A DNA stretch of 64,000 nucleotides. Source: Liolophura sinensis. Its lineage: Eukaryota; Mollusca; Polyplacophora; Chitonida; Chitonidae. Below, in pieces: positions 12,046 through 24,340 of this stretch (its first letter is position 1; each line of letters opens with the position of its first letter). The DNA lies in NCBI RefSeq assembly GCF_032854445.1, contig NC_088307.1, positions 19,790,017 to 19,854,016 of the forward strand, given 5' to 3'. The position numbers were made by a program, and so were the translations under genes. The notes under the pieces are model-generated. The model was not told where the DNA came from, did not search any database, and was given only the letters and a program-made list of their open reading frames with translations.

Positions 12046-13261
12046 ATCATGATAGCTGACATGCTCAACACTCTTGTCACACAAAACCTTGAAGATGCAC
12101 CTGCAGTTTGTCAGGGACCTTCACTCTGGCTGTGGCCTGAAAATAACAAAATGACAATTAAAATTAAAATATGTTTTATTGTTTTTTTTTTTGGACTGAA
12201 TTTTACTTTCAATACTAGAACTGCAATTATTTAACAACAGATTTAAATCTTGCACCAGAGAGATTCCGGTGCCAACATATGTGTAGTGCTACCCCGCAGT
12301 AAGACCATGCCATAGACTCTCCGTTCACACCTCACTACACCAGTAAGTAGCTGGGCTAGCTAAGTTGCTAAGTGCCTAGCAATGGAAATATCGATTTAAG
12401 TTTTCAGGTATGACTTGACTTGGGATTCAGCCCCAGGCCCAGGGATCACAAAGCAATCTTAGGCTTAAGACAAAGTTTGAATCATTAAATTTGGTATTTT
12501 CCTTTCTGTTATTTTACGTTGTCAAGAAATATTTTCACAATATTACATAAGAAATATCAATTTTAAAGTGATTTGAAATTTTGACTTAAGTGTAAGATCG
12601 CATTGTGATCCTGGGCCACGTGTCTTGCTTGTAAAGTACCACTTCTTACATTGCGCTCATATTTATCAAGCAAATTAATACTTTAGTGATAAATTTCAAG
12701 TGCTTAGAAAGACAAATTAAGAACAGGAAGAATTCAAACTGTGGTGGGTACATTATTCTGCCAGCAGTAAAGAATCGGTGTACAAATCTTAGACTTCCTA
12801 AAGCAAAGCATTTTAACTGTAGCCGTGTTTCAATATTTCACTTAATATAAGAAGTCTTAAGATGCTTGATAAATATGGGTTCTGTAGAATTTAGCTCATC
12901 CATCCTTCAGGATTTGTTTCTTTACAGGTTATTTTCCTTTATACTGGCAGGAATGATTTTCTTTGGATTAAGCTTTTTCTGCTGAGCTAATAAAATTATC
13001 ACAGTTATGAAATACATGAGAAATTTCATACCTCATCAAACCTGTTTTCCAGAAGTGCTGCTAAAACTCTGGTAACATTTAGTACACATCCATGGACCTA
13101 GAAAGAATGAAAAAAAAATCTAAACAGTGTTCATTCAGAAGGGAATAACACACTGGAGCCTATTCACGTGTCTGATTTCAATAATGGTAGGAGATAATCC
13201 CTACTAACCTAATTTTCACACCCTGTGATCGTTCAACAACAGCAGGAAATAATCCTTATTC

Positions 13262-13370
13262 CTTCTCTATTTAACCCATTAAATCTTCACACCCAGTGAT
13301 TGTTCACACCCAGTGATTGTTTACGCCCAGTGGTTGTTCACACCCAGTGATTGTTCAAACCCAGTAGGTG
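13262..13370. repeat. 17-18-bp minisatellite in intron, copy 1
   Basis: About five units of cacacccagtgattgtt in the intron between the exons at 13,097 and 14,108. The copy-2 array (37,490-37,742) has more than twice as many units and a block-level repeat. Confidence 0.8.
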
Positions 13371-13706
13371 GTACTTCCTGGTATTATATTTATTTTTTGT
13401 TTGGAGTTTAACTCTCCTGTCATGTATTTTCTGGATTTTTACTGTCGGTTTATATACAGACAACGAAAACCATATCCGTACCATCATTCAGTCATTCAAC
13501 TAAAGAATTCATGCTCTTCCACTAACAAAGTTATTTTGACAGTTATCAACAGTTTTAACAATTCTAACACTCAGATAAATAAACCAGAGCCACCTTGAGG
13601 TCACAACTTCAAAATCCATGGACAGTGCCAGTGAGCCATGGCGTTTTCAGCAAACTGTAGTCTTTCCAGTTTTGTGTGAGGAATTTCTGGCCAACCTTAA
13701 GCTGCA

Positions 13707-13832
13707 GATTTATTTATATCTTTGATTGGAGTTTCACGTCTTACTCAAAAATATTCCACTTAAACAATATGGGCCAGTATTATGGTGGCAGGAAACCGAG
13801 TGTAGCCTGGGGAAAACCACGCCCATCTGCCA
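13707..13832 (-). mobile_element. SINE fragment, reverse orientation, copy 1
   Basis: Diverged tail and body of the tRNA-headed SINE (ggagtttcacgtcttactc, tatggtggcaggaaaccgag). Copy 2 has it at 38,090-38,212. Confidence 0.7.
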
Positions 13833-14339
13833 GTTTAAACTACAAAGTGAATACATGTACACAAAATAACAGAGAAATGTCATACAATCCTGACCATGTC
13901 TTAACCCTAACCTTTTCCCTTCACCTTTCAGGTCATTTTGGTTCGGTATATTCTTTCTCCAAACCTTTCATAATGCTACTTAAATAGTTACAATTGGTTC
14001 ACATCAAATTACTTCATCGAGGGGTGGAAAAGAGAACTTGCAACTTTCACACTTCGTCTGAACCTTGTGATCAGAGACATCAAATCAAGACTCCATTTTG
14101 TTCTCACCATGGCCATATGTGTGGAGCCTCCCGATTGGTCCACGGTGTGGATGTTGAGTCTACGGCTGATGAAGTCACCAAGAACAGACACATGGCCTAT
14201 CTGCGTAGTGAAAAACAGTAGAGAAATGGCTGTATTTATACTGATCCAGGTGTACAAGTTATATGCACGAATACTTTTCATACGTTTCATTAGTCACAAA
14301 GTTTCTTCAAAGTTCTTGTATGTATGCTTGTATGCTTTT

Positions 14340-14870
14340 TTCAAGGTCACCAAAGTGGGGCCGCCACTGAAGTATCATGCTGAAGACACTAAGTATGACC
14401 CCACATCCACTTACATTATACTGACACCTGGTCAACCGGTCCTGTTTCTTTTCTTTAATTTCTCAGCTCTGCACGTCAAGTTAAAAATTTCTTTTGGACA
14501 CGTACTGATGAACAAAAGTGCTGTACTTTATTCATTGTATAATTTACAAATTTAATAATTATAGTAATAATTCACAACAGACACTGTAACAAAATTCTAA
14601 AATTCAATTAATGCACTTTATGATAGCCAGGTGGGGGAGGGGAGGCACTCCCTTTTTCAGAGGATCTGATCAAACCCTAATAAAAATGGCCGAAGCTAAA
14701 AAAATTCAGCAAAATGACAGAGAGTTGGATTTGAACTCTGACGTGCATGTAACACCTGTATATACCGTTGGAAAGGCTCTGACCACATCTGTACTTCACT
14801 TCTGTACGCTTCTCCCAGATGCAGTTCTGAGGCTGGAATCCGAACTAGCCTGTCAAGAAACACATTTCAA
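14340..14870. mobile_element. Dispersed repeat remnants in intron, copy 1
   Basis: Two pieces: 14,350-14,440 (gaagtatcatgctgaagaca ... cattatactgacacctggtc), which resembles a recurrent mollusc repeat, and 14,640-14,870, whose reverse strand carries tRNA-like boxes (ggtcagagcc, gagttcaaatcc). Both are mirrored at 38,830-38,930 and 39,050-39,290. No exon recognised here, although one may be missing from the gene model between the exons at 15,431 and 14,200. Confidence 0.45.
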
Positions 14871-14959
14871 ACTGACAACATCAAGACAATTAAATGTAAT
14901 TAATTCTTCTCTCTTTTTTGCATATGCAGTTTAACAGCTGCTGATGAGTGTTTCATTCT

Positions 14960-15370
14960 TTTCATATATATGTAAATTTGCATGTATGCTGCAAGTCACT
15001 GACAGTCTTGAACATTTGCTATAATTCTGCAACACTATCATTCATTTACTGTAATCCTTCACCTGTTGTACAATTATTGTAATTATCTAACACAGCTGTA
15101 CATTTACCTATTTTGTCAACACTGCTGTATGTACATTCACTGTATCAATTCAGTATTGTTGTACATTTACTTAACTTGCCAATCATTTTTTTTTACATTT
15201 ATTTAATTTGTCATTGATGTTGTACATATATTTAAATTGCCAATAATGTACATTTATTGTAATTATTCAACAATGTTCATATTTACTATAACTTTTCAAC
15301 ACTGCTGTATATTTACAATAATTCAATAATGTACATGTATCCTTCACTAGCTATTGCATTTCTGGAATTC
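14960..15370. repeat. Degenerate AT-rich tandem repeat in intron, copy 1
   Basis: Loose repeats of a unit like tgtacatttattgtaattat with 'caacactgctgta' variants. The same stretch is at 39,380-39,765 in copy 2. Confidence 0.5.
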
Positions 15371-15603
15371 TTCTATCTTTGATTTGACTTTACCGTTTAC
15401 AGCACTAAATAACATCCCACTTCATCTCACCTCACAGGTAACTGTAGTTCACTGCACATTTCCATGGCAACCTTCTCTAACTGACCTCTGGCCTCCTCAC
15501 AATCGCCAATCGCCTGGCAACCCATGAAAGCATGTGTCTAGGGTAATAAAATGAGAAAGTAACTTGTGATAATAAAGCACGGAACTACAAGAAGGCAGAT
15601 GAC

Positions 15604-15728
15604 CCAGCAATGATTTATTTATTTATTTGATTGTTAAATTAATTTTAATTAATAACGACTCATGATCCTGAGTCATTACGCTGCGCTAGCGCGCTAACCA
15701 ACTGACCCACGGAGGATCCCAGCAATGA
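15604..15728 (-). mobile_element. SINE with internal deletion, 11-bp target-site duplication
   Basis: Reverse-strand SINE keeping the A/T tail (tttatttatttatttgattg) and the tRNA head (gcgctagcgcgctaacca) but lacking most of the body. The flanking direct repeat cccagcaatga occurs at both ends. In copy 2 (40,020-40,175) the tail and body survive but the head is gone, so one pre-duplication insertion has lost different parts in the two copies. Confidence 0.8.
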
Positions 15729-15929
15729 GTGTGAAATAATGATGGGCCAGACATAAAAATGAAAAGAGATACTAGTATACTGGAAATCAGACAAATCTGA
15801 AGTGAGCATATTGAGCTATTCAAAGAAACCCACAGCTGTATTTTCTCAGCTTGCTTAGATTTGAGATCTGTTTCACTCTCTCAATACGTTGAGACTATAT
15901 CGTCACAATTAAGACAAATATATCTGCTG

Positions 15930-16375
15930 CATCAAAGGTAATGCTGTATTCCCACATAATGCGGTGATATGAATTCAAAATTACTTTAAGATCATGGGAA
16001 GCCTGTTTTCACCGCGTACAGCTTTGACACTGTTTTCACCGCGTGCAGCATAAACGACAGGGCCGAGTTCCAAGTTCGTCAATGTAACAATTGTAAGCCA
16101 CTAATGTGGAATCTATGCTGGGAACATGGCCGACTCTCAAAGCCAAATGCTATCAGACTTTCAGCATTCCACTACCACTGAAGTTACTGAGCTACTTGTA
16201 TAAAGCTTCATCAGGTACAGGAAAACATACTGCTGTAGGCTGTGTACGTGGTGAGCAGTCAGCATTCTACTAGTGTTCCACAAGTATTCCTCAGGCATAC
16301 ACCAGACAAACCACAGGTAAGCTAGTGGCTTCCTACTGTGTTGTCATCTTCATCAAACTAAGGGGCTTCTCATCA
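15930..16375. repeat. ~400-bp repeat R, copy 1 of 3
   Basis: Starts near tattcccacataatgcg and ends near caccagacaaaccacaggta and the following agctagtggct. Two more copies lie at 23,187-23,540 and 23,795-24,200, all in the same orientation, flanking the accessory island. None is present between the matching exons in copy 2. No coding capacity seen. Confidence 0.8.
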
Positions 16376-16500
16376 TTGGGGTGGTAGGACAGTGTGTATA
16401 CCTACAAAATGCAGTGTAGGAACTGTTAACAATCTTAGGGTGTGGCTGCTCAACCTTGGGTGGTAGGACAGTGTGTATACCTGGAAAATGCAGAATGAGA
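16376..16500 (-). repeat. Two displaced units of the SLIMP-like exon-9 array
   Basis: Two ~75-80-bp units matching the array at 42,640-43,035 (ttggggtggtaggacagtgt then gtatacct). On the minus strand each is a splice-acceptor-like tract followed by the first bases of exon 9. They sit on the wrong side of the exon at 24,827, so they have been moved during rearrangement. Confidence 0.7.
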
Positions 16501-17106
16501 ACAATCTCATCTGCTCGGAGATGAGTGTGCGAGCAAATATGGAGCGTTAACGAAGAACGTAGAAATTGAAATTAAATATTGATTATATGACGTGTATTAC
16601 AGGTGAACTGTGTCCGTCCATTAGTCTTTGTTAAAAGGCAAATCAGTCAGGAATGAGGCGGTGGTTGGTTGAATGGCATTTTCCATTAAAATATGAATTT
16701 TTTAATTTCACTTTGCGGTATGTCACAAAAACCTAACAATCTGCTTGAATAAATGGCCTGAATGAACCCAGCTGTGTTGCATGTTTGATGTTGGTGAGTC
16801 TCTCTTATTTGTTTCAACTCATAAAGGTGTCATGCATAAACGCCATTCTAGCATAACACAGCTAATGATGGTTTTGGTCACGTTCGCGTGATTTGTCCTC
16901 ACTCTGCACTTTAGCGGGAACATCAATGGATGCGATGACCTGTTTCTTTTTTCAAAGCTTCTCTTTACCCGATGTCTAGTTTTCTCATTAAATAAATAAT
17001 GTGTCCTCATGGCTAACAATATTCCTTGCTTTGCATAGATGTATTTAAAAGCTCTGAAATTATACTTCAGAATCAGTAGATTGGACAGGAGCATTCTTGG
17101 AGATCT

Positions 17107-17808
17107 ATGGACACCATGAACTTATCTCTGTCATTCTTGTTTCTGATGTCCACAACTCTACTCCCTGTATTGCTGGTGGAAATGTGTAACAGCTTTATCC
17201 GCAGACCTGGTAATGATGTTTCTGCCAGCCCGTACAGGACTGTGCCAGACACACCCAGCTTTGTAACATCCCTGACACACTGTCTCAACGACCTGAAGTG
17301 TATGTCAGTCTCTTACAGCTCCGAGAGACAGGAAGCCCGGCTGTTTGACAACTGGAATGAGGACACAGGCGGGGAATTTGAGTTGAGAACGAGATGCCCA
17401 CGAAAACCCAATCATCACTACAGCCGAGCTCTAGATCTGTGCTTCTCATTGGAAGTCAGCACTCGCCTGAGCTGGTCTGAAGCTGCCCTATGGTGTCAAA
17501 GCATCGGCAGTATCGTCTGCTGGTTCTCGACACTCGCCAGAAGTTGAACTTCCTGTTACAGTCAGCCCCGAACAATCGGAGGTGGTTTAACCCTTGGTGA
17601 TATCTTTTACTGGATTGGCGCCACCTACAACGGTACTAACTACATGTGGATAAACGGCGCCGAACTTCTTCCGGATTCGGATTTGTGCACGAGGGAAGGA
17701 CCGATAAAGAACATGAATTACGATAAAATGGCTTTGGATATCGATGCCACTGATGGCATCATAGACCAGATTTCTTCGGCTAGGCTTTACCCTTTATGTG
17801 AATATTAA
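17107..17808 (+). pseudogene. Broken intronless PAN/apple plus C-type lectin-like gene
   Basis: Starts with a hydrophobic signal-like segment (LSLSFLFLMSTTLLPVLL), then a PAN/apple-like region with C-L-x3-C spacing (HCLNDLKCMSVSYSS), then a C-type lectin domain: LDLCFSLEVSTRLSWSEAAL, WCQSIGS, then in a second frame LLVLDTRQKLNFLLQ, and in a third frame GDIFYWIGATYNGTNYMWIN ... LYPLCEY and a stop at 17,806. Two frameshifts (near 17,519 and 17,594) break the domain. The usual calcium-site WND-type motif is not evident. The family is normally secreted and binds glycans, often in molluscan immunity. No introns, unlike the other genes in the window, so a processed copy or single-exon member. It lies inside the interrupted SLIMP-like fragment. 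Confidence 0.75.
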
Positions 17809-19619
17809 GTCAAAGACATCAATAATTTCTTCGACTCATTATATGTTATGCTGGAACGACAGCATGCAAATATTGATGATTACAGTCTTCAACAATTTCG
17901 ATCACTAAAGCACTCTTTTTCTGCGCAATTTATACATGAAATTAGTATAAAAATGATACTAAAATTGATTTGCTTGTCTCACGAAAAATACAAGCTTCAT
18001 AAAAGCGAGCAAATTATTACTCTAAACCCCATAGTTCTCTCAGAATTGTTTAAAACAGTGCTTGCTGAGGTGGTTGAAACTTCGAAGAATTAGGTAACCC
18101 TTTTTTGACAATCGGATTTCATTTTGCAACTGCATTCAGGTTTCATCTCTGCACAGGGGACTCACTACTAGTAACGTTTTAACTTTGTGCAGTCCAAACA
18201 GATTGCCTCGATTTACACGTCTATTTATGAGTGACATTTAGTATGAATATATTTACTACCCTTAAGTTCGAGTTGTTTCCTGGTTGGTGGACTAGAATTG
18301 GTGGATGTGAGCGTAACAGGAGCTTATACTGGTCCAACAAAAGTGCGTTCCCGTTGGATTAGGATGGCGATTAAGAAAATGTAAGGTAAGAAAGGTTGAC
18401 TAAGTAGTGGACAGGAAAATACCCAACCATGTTACGCTCAAGTGATTTGTGCTCCATTTATGAGATATGTGTAAAAGCTGTCAGACAAATATCACTCTGC
18501 AGTTTTCGCCAAGAGAGTTTCTCCAATATCTGTGAGTACCATACATGAGTGTGTGTCTGTCCTCATTGTTTCTTGTGCCCATAGCTATATTCTCTCTGTT
18601 TCAAGAAGACAATCTGTAGTAGTTTCTATTCCTTCTTGACCTGGAAGAGTTTCCAACCCCATGCCAAGAACCTCACATGGTTACTGATTAAGGATTATTG
18701 ATCCGAACGTCCGTTATGGTTGACAATTGTTATACGAAAGTCTATCTCGACGCCTTGTATGATTTATGCACTTTTTGTATCTGTTTCCTTGTTTTAAGGA
18801 AATGATGATATTTGTCATATCTACTGAACTCCTGAGCTCTTATTACAAAATAATGGCTTTTAAAATACGATAACACTTGGCTCATATACAAGTGAGTAAT
18901 ATACTAGATGGCATTGGAGACTTCTGTACGCTGAGTTGTTGTTATTGTATACGCTGATTCGTCTCTGTGGGTGTGGGGAACGGGCGCTAATTGCTCAGTT
19001 GTTCTTGACGCCCCCGATGGACCCCTGGCAAACGTAGCCACTGACTGATGTCCTTGCATCTCATATGTTCACCTTTAGTTTATCATGTAGTCGACTGAGA
19101 GCAGTGCTTCAACCCGGGCACTCCGGTTTCCTTCAACAAGAATAAAAAAATATAAATGTGTCATCGACGAAAACTTCTTGGTAATAACGTAAGACAACGG
19201 TAAAACAGATAATTTGCTTTTGAGGATTTTTTTTACTGGGGTTTAACGCCGTACTCAAGAATATTTCACCAGTGCGACTATGATACAGAGTAAATGGTGG
19301 ATAAAACCACCATCCTTTGTCAAGTAACTGAAGCACTTTGTCGTTTGTGAAGAATACGCTACACATGTATAAAATAATGACAAAAAATTACCTATAAATG
19401 GTATATGGATCTTCGACTCGAACTCTCAACACAGAGGCTGATATGGATTATACCATGTAATGATGATCTACACCATTTGCAACCATATTTCTTTGCTTGT
19501 TAGTTGATGGCAATGGCCTGTGTCAGAGACAACCAAGAATAAAGGACTTGAAACGTTCTTTGGTTATTTTGCCCCGCCATGAACGCTATTAACAGTACAC
19601 CATTAGGCAACTATATATA
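17809..19619. other. No gene seen; one SINE end fragment
   Basis: No supported exon. The open stretch at 17,848-18,093 has no family features. A short reverse SINE end (ggggtttaacgccgtactca) is at 19,229-19,280. The stretch is unique to the accessory island of copy 1. Confidence 0.5.
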
Positions 19620-20450
19620 CATTTTTCTACAACGTAGTAACTTATCACCAACGTGTCTTAAACTCAGGTGAATTTACCTTATCACCAGCATATCTTTCAC
19701 ACAAGTGACTGTACCTTATCACCAGCGTATTTTACACATAGTTGAATGCACCTTATCACCAGCGTATTTTACACATACTTGAATGTACCTTATCACCAGC
19801 GTATTTTACACATACTTGAATGTACCTTATCACCAGCGTACCTTAGACACGGTTGAATGTACCTTATCACTAGCACATATTACACACAGTTGAATGTGCC
19901 TTATCACCAGCGTATCTTACAAGGTAGTTGAATGTACCATATCACTAACGTATCTCACGCACGGTTGAATGTACCTTATCACTAGCGTATCTTACACACA
20001 ACTGAATATACCTTATCACCAGCATATCTTACATACGGTTGAATGCGCCTTTTTACTAGCGTATCTTACACACTGTTGGATTTACCTTACCAGAGTATCT
20101 TAGGCACAATTGAATGTAACCTTATCACCAATGTATTGTACAAGCAAGGTAGTTAAATGTACCTTATCACTAACGTATCTTACAATTAAATGTACCTTAT
20201 CACCAGTCTATCTTACACACGGTTGAATGTACCTTATCACTAACGTATCTTACACACAATTAAATGTACCTTATCACCAGTCTATCTTACACACGGTTGA
20301 ATGTACCTTATCACTAACGTATCTTACACACAATCAAATGTACCTTATCACCAGCGTATCATACACACGGGTGAATGTACCTTCTGACCGACAATTTCTA
20401 CACACAGTTGAAGGCAGCTTATAACTAACGTATCTCACACAGAGGTGAAT
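19620..20450. repeat. 37-bp minisatellite
   Basis: About 22 units of the type accttatcaccagcgtattt followed by tacacacggttgaatgt, with frequent one-base indels and 'cactaac/caccag' variants. It runs directly into the 30-bp array, and the two share the tgaatgt(t/a)c core, so one may have seeded the other. Confidence 0.85.
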
Positions 20451-22966
20451 TCTCAGGTACAACCATCAGCTTTACTGAATGTTCAGGTACAACCATCAGC
20501 TATACTGAATGTTCAGGTACAATCATGAGCCTTACTGAATGTTCAGGTACAACCGTCAGCTATACTGAATGTTCAGGTACAACCATCAGCTATACTGAAT
20601 GTTCAGGTACAACCATCACCTTCACTGAATGTTCAGGTACAGCCATCAGCTATACTGAGTGTTTAGGTACAACCATCAGCTATACTGAATGTTCAGGTAC
20701 AACCATCAGCTATACTGAATGTTCAGGTACAACCATCAGCTATACTGAATGTTCAGGTACAACCATCACCTTCACTGAATGTTCAGGTACAGCCATCAGC
20801 TATACTGAGTGTTTAGGTACAACCATCAGCTATACTGAATGTTCAGGTACAACCATCAGCTATACTGAATGTTCAGGTACAACCATCAGCTATACTGAAT
20901 GTTCAGGTACAACCATCAGCTATACTGAATGTTCAGGTACAACCATCACCTTCACTGAATGTTCAGGTACAGCCATCAGCTATACTGAGTGTTTAGGTAC
21001 AACCATCAGCTATACTGAATGTTCAGGTACAACCATCAGCTATACTGAATGTTCAGGTACAACCATCAGCTATACTGAATGTTCAGGTACAACCGTCAGC
21101 TATACTGAATGTTCAGGTACTACCATCAGATTTACTGAATGTTCAGGTACAACCATCAGCTATACTGAATGTTCAGGTACAACCGTCAGCTATACTGAAT
21201 GTTCAGGTACAACCATCAGCTATACTGAATGTTCAGGTACAACCATCAGCTTTACTGAATGTTCAGGTACAACCATCAGCTATCCTCAATATTCGGACCA
21301 TCAGCTATACTGAATATTCAGGTGCAACCATCAGCTATACTGAATGTTCAGGTACAACCATCAGCTATACTGAATGTTCAGGTACAGCCATCAGCTATAC
21401 TGAGTGTTTAGGTACAACCATCAGCTATACTGAATGTTCAGGTGCAACCATCAGCTTTACTGGATGTTTATGTACAACCGTCAGCTATACTGAATGTTCA
21501 GGTACTACCATCAGATTTACTGAATGTTCAGGTACAACCATCAGCTATACTGAATGTTCAGGTACAACCGTCAGCTATACTGAATGTTCAGGTACAACCA
21601 TCAGCTATACTGAATGTTCAGGTACAACCATCAGCTTTACTGAATGTTCAGGTACAACCATCAGCTATCCTCAATATTCGGACCATCAGCTATACTGAAT
21701 ATTCAGGTGCAACCATCAGCTATACTGAATGTTCAGGTACAACCATCAGCTATACTGAATGTTCAGGTACAACCATCAGCTATACTGAATATTCAGGTGC
21801 AACCATCAGCTATACTGAATGTTCAGGTACAACTGTCAGCTATCCTCAATATTCAGGTACAACCATCAGCTATACTGAATGTTCAGGTACAACCATTAGC
21901 TATACTGAATGTTCAGATACAACCATCAGCTGTAGTCAATGTTCAGGTACAACCATCAGCTGTAGTCAATGTTCAGGTACAACCATCAGCCAAACTGAAT
22001 GTTCAGATACAACCATCAGCTGTAGTCAATGTTCAGGTACAACCATCAGCCAAACTGAATGTTCAGGTACAACCATCAGCTATCCTCAATATTCAGGTAC
22101 AACCATCAGCTATACTGAATGTTCAGGTACAACCGTCAGCTATACTGAATGTTCAGGTACAACCATCAGCTAAACTGAATGTTCAGGTACAACCGTCAGC
22201 TATACTGAATGTTCAAGTACAACCATCAGCTTTACTGAATGTTCAGGTACAACCATCAGCTATACTGAATGTTCAGGTACAACCATCAGCTATACTGAAT
22301 GTTCAGGTACAACCATCACCTTCACTGAATGTTCAGGTACAGCCATCAGCTATACTGAGTGTTTAGGTACAACCATCAGCTATACTGAATGTTCAGGTGC
22401 AACCATCAGCTTTACTGGATGTTTATGTACAACCATCAGCTAAACTGAATGTTCAGGTACAACCATCAGCTATACTGAATGTTCAGGTACAACCATCAGC
22501 TTTACTGAATGTTCAGGTACAACCATTAGCTATACTGAATGTTCAGGTACAATTATCAGCTATACTGAATGTTCAGATACAATCATCAGCTCTACTGAAT
22601 GTTCAGGTACAATCATCAGCTATACTGAATGTTCAGATACAGCCATCAGCTATACTGAAAGTTCAAGTACAACCATGAGCTTTACTGAATGTTCAGGTTC
22701 AACCATCATCTATACTGAATGTTCAGTTACAACCATCAGCTTCACTGGATGTTCAGGTACAACTATCAGCTATACTGAATGTTCGGGTACAATCATTAGC
22801 TTCACTGAATGTTCAGGTACAACCATCAGCTATACTGAATGTTCAGTTACAACCATCAACTTCACTAAATGTTCAGGTACAACCATCAACTATACTGAAT
22901 GTTCAGGTATAACCATCATCTTCACTGGATGTTCAGGTACAACCTTTAGCTATACTGAGTGCGCTC
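20450..22966. repeat. 30-bp minisatellite, over 80 units
   Basis: Unit: tgaatgttcaggtacaacca followed by tcagctatac. About 84 units with higher-order structure: a ~240-bp block including a partial unit (tcaatattcggaccatcagc) occurs at about 21,091 and again at about 21,476. Because 30 is a multiple of three and the unit lacks stops in two frames, long artificial open frames appear (SYTECSGTTI and AILNVQVQPS decapeptides). I treat it as satellite DNA, not coding. Confidence 0.9.
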
Positions 22967-23186
22967 AGCATCATTCAGATTCAGATTGGTTTTGTACACC
23001 GTTGGACTAATGATGGACAGAAGGAACCATAATCAACTATTGTGAAGACAAAAACAGCTGGATCCACCCAAACAACAAAGTGAAAAATGAAAAGTGATTC
23101 GAAAATGGTGGATTGTGAAGTTCAGATGTTGTGCCAGTTAATGCATGGGTTCCATATGTGTTGATGGCAATGTTATGTTCTTTACT

Positions 23187-24200
23187 ATTCCCGCATAATG
23201 CGATGATAGGAATTCAGAATTACTTTATGATCATTGGAAACCTGTTTTCACCGCGTACAGCTTTGACACTTTGAGGACAGCATAAACGGCAGGACCAAGA
23301 TCCAGGTTCATGAATGTAACAATTCAAAGCCACTAATGTGGAATCTATGCTGGGAACATGGCCGACTCTCAAATCTAAATTCTACCAGACTTTCAGCATT
23401 CCACTACCACTGAAGTTACTAAGCTACGTGTATAAAGCTTCATCAGGTACAGGAAAACACACTGCTGTGGGCTGTCGGCTGTGGGCTGTGGTGAACAGCC
23501 AGCATTCTACTAGTTTTCCACAAACATTCCTCATTCACTGAATTTTCAGGTAGAGCCATCGGCTATACTGAATGTTCAGGTACAACCATCACCTTCACTG
23601 AATGTTCAGGTACAACCATCAGCTATACTGAATGTTCAGGTACAACCATCAGCTACACTGAATGTTCAGGTACAACCATCATCTATACTGAATGTTCAGG
23701 TACAACCATCAGCTATATTGAATGTTCAGGTACAACCATCAGCTTCACTCAATGTTCAGGTACAACCATCAGTTATACTGATATAAGTTATGTTCTTTAC
23801 CATTCCCACATAATTCGATGATATGAAGTCAGAATTACTTTAAGATCATTGGAAACCTGTTTTTACCGCTATAGCTCTGTCACTTTGAGGACAGCATAAA
23901 CGGCAGGACCGAGATCCAGGTTCATAAATATAACAATTCAAAGCCATTAATGTGGAATCTATGCTGGGAACATGGTCGACTCTCAAATCTAAATTCTACC
24001 AGACTTTCAGCATTCCTCTACCACTAAAGCCACTAAGCTACTTGTATAAAGCTTCATCAGGTACAGGAAAACATACTGCTGTGGGCTGTGGCCAGCATTC
24101 TACTAGTGTTCCACAAACATTCCTCAGGCATACACCAGACAAACCACAGGTAAGCTAGTGGCTTGTTACTGTGTTGTCATCTTCGTCAAACTAAGGGGTA
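23187..24200. repeat. Repeat R copies 2 and 3 with a nested 30-bp satellite block
   Basis: Copies of the ~400-bp repeat at 23,187-23,540 and 23,795-24,200 flank eight or nine units of the 30-bp satellite (23,540-23,785). Satellite and R therefore form a compound repeat. Confidence 0.8.
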
Positions 24201-24275
24201 ATAAGGTGATGATCCACTGGTTCAATACAACTTGTAAACGTAATGTTTACAAGCAAGACAAACTTGGAGCAGGGT

Positions 24276-24340
24276 TTCTTTATTCATTTGATTGGTTTTA
24301 TACCCCGTACTTAAGAATATTTCACTTATACAATGTTTTG
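24276..24340 (-). mobile_element. SINE end fragment
   Basis: tttattcatttgattggttt and accccgtacttaagaatatt: the tail and first body bases of the tRNA-headed SINE in reverse. Matched at 40,835-40,900. Confidence 0.65.

Larger units (their letters stand above)
513..15640. repeat. Segmental duplication block A, copy 1
   Basis: This block is repeated at about 25,437-40,170 in the same orientation, with near-identical exons, introns, satellites and old SINEs. The offset drifts from about 24.9 kb at the left end to about 24.2 kb in the middle and 24.4 kb at the right end because of indels. It contains a full copy of gene U and the last four exons of the SLIMP-like gene. The left edge is where 'aatgaatatgcatgg' becomes shared (513 and 25,440); the right edge falls inside a SINE at 15,615. 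By eye, identity is in the mid-90s percent. Confidence 0.9.

Noticed and set aside
20525-22678. Long open frames of decapeptide repeats
   Set aside because: They follow from a 30-bp satellite unit without stops in two frames; both frames are equally open, there is no plausible start context, signal peptide or splice structure.
19620-23790. CRISPR-like regularly spaced repeats
   Set aside because: Units are head-to-tail without unique spacers, in a eukaryotic intron-rich setting; this is minisatellite DNA.
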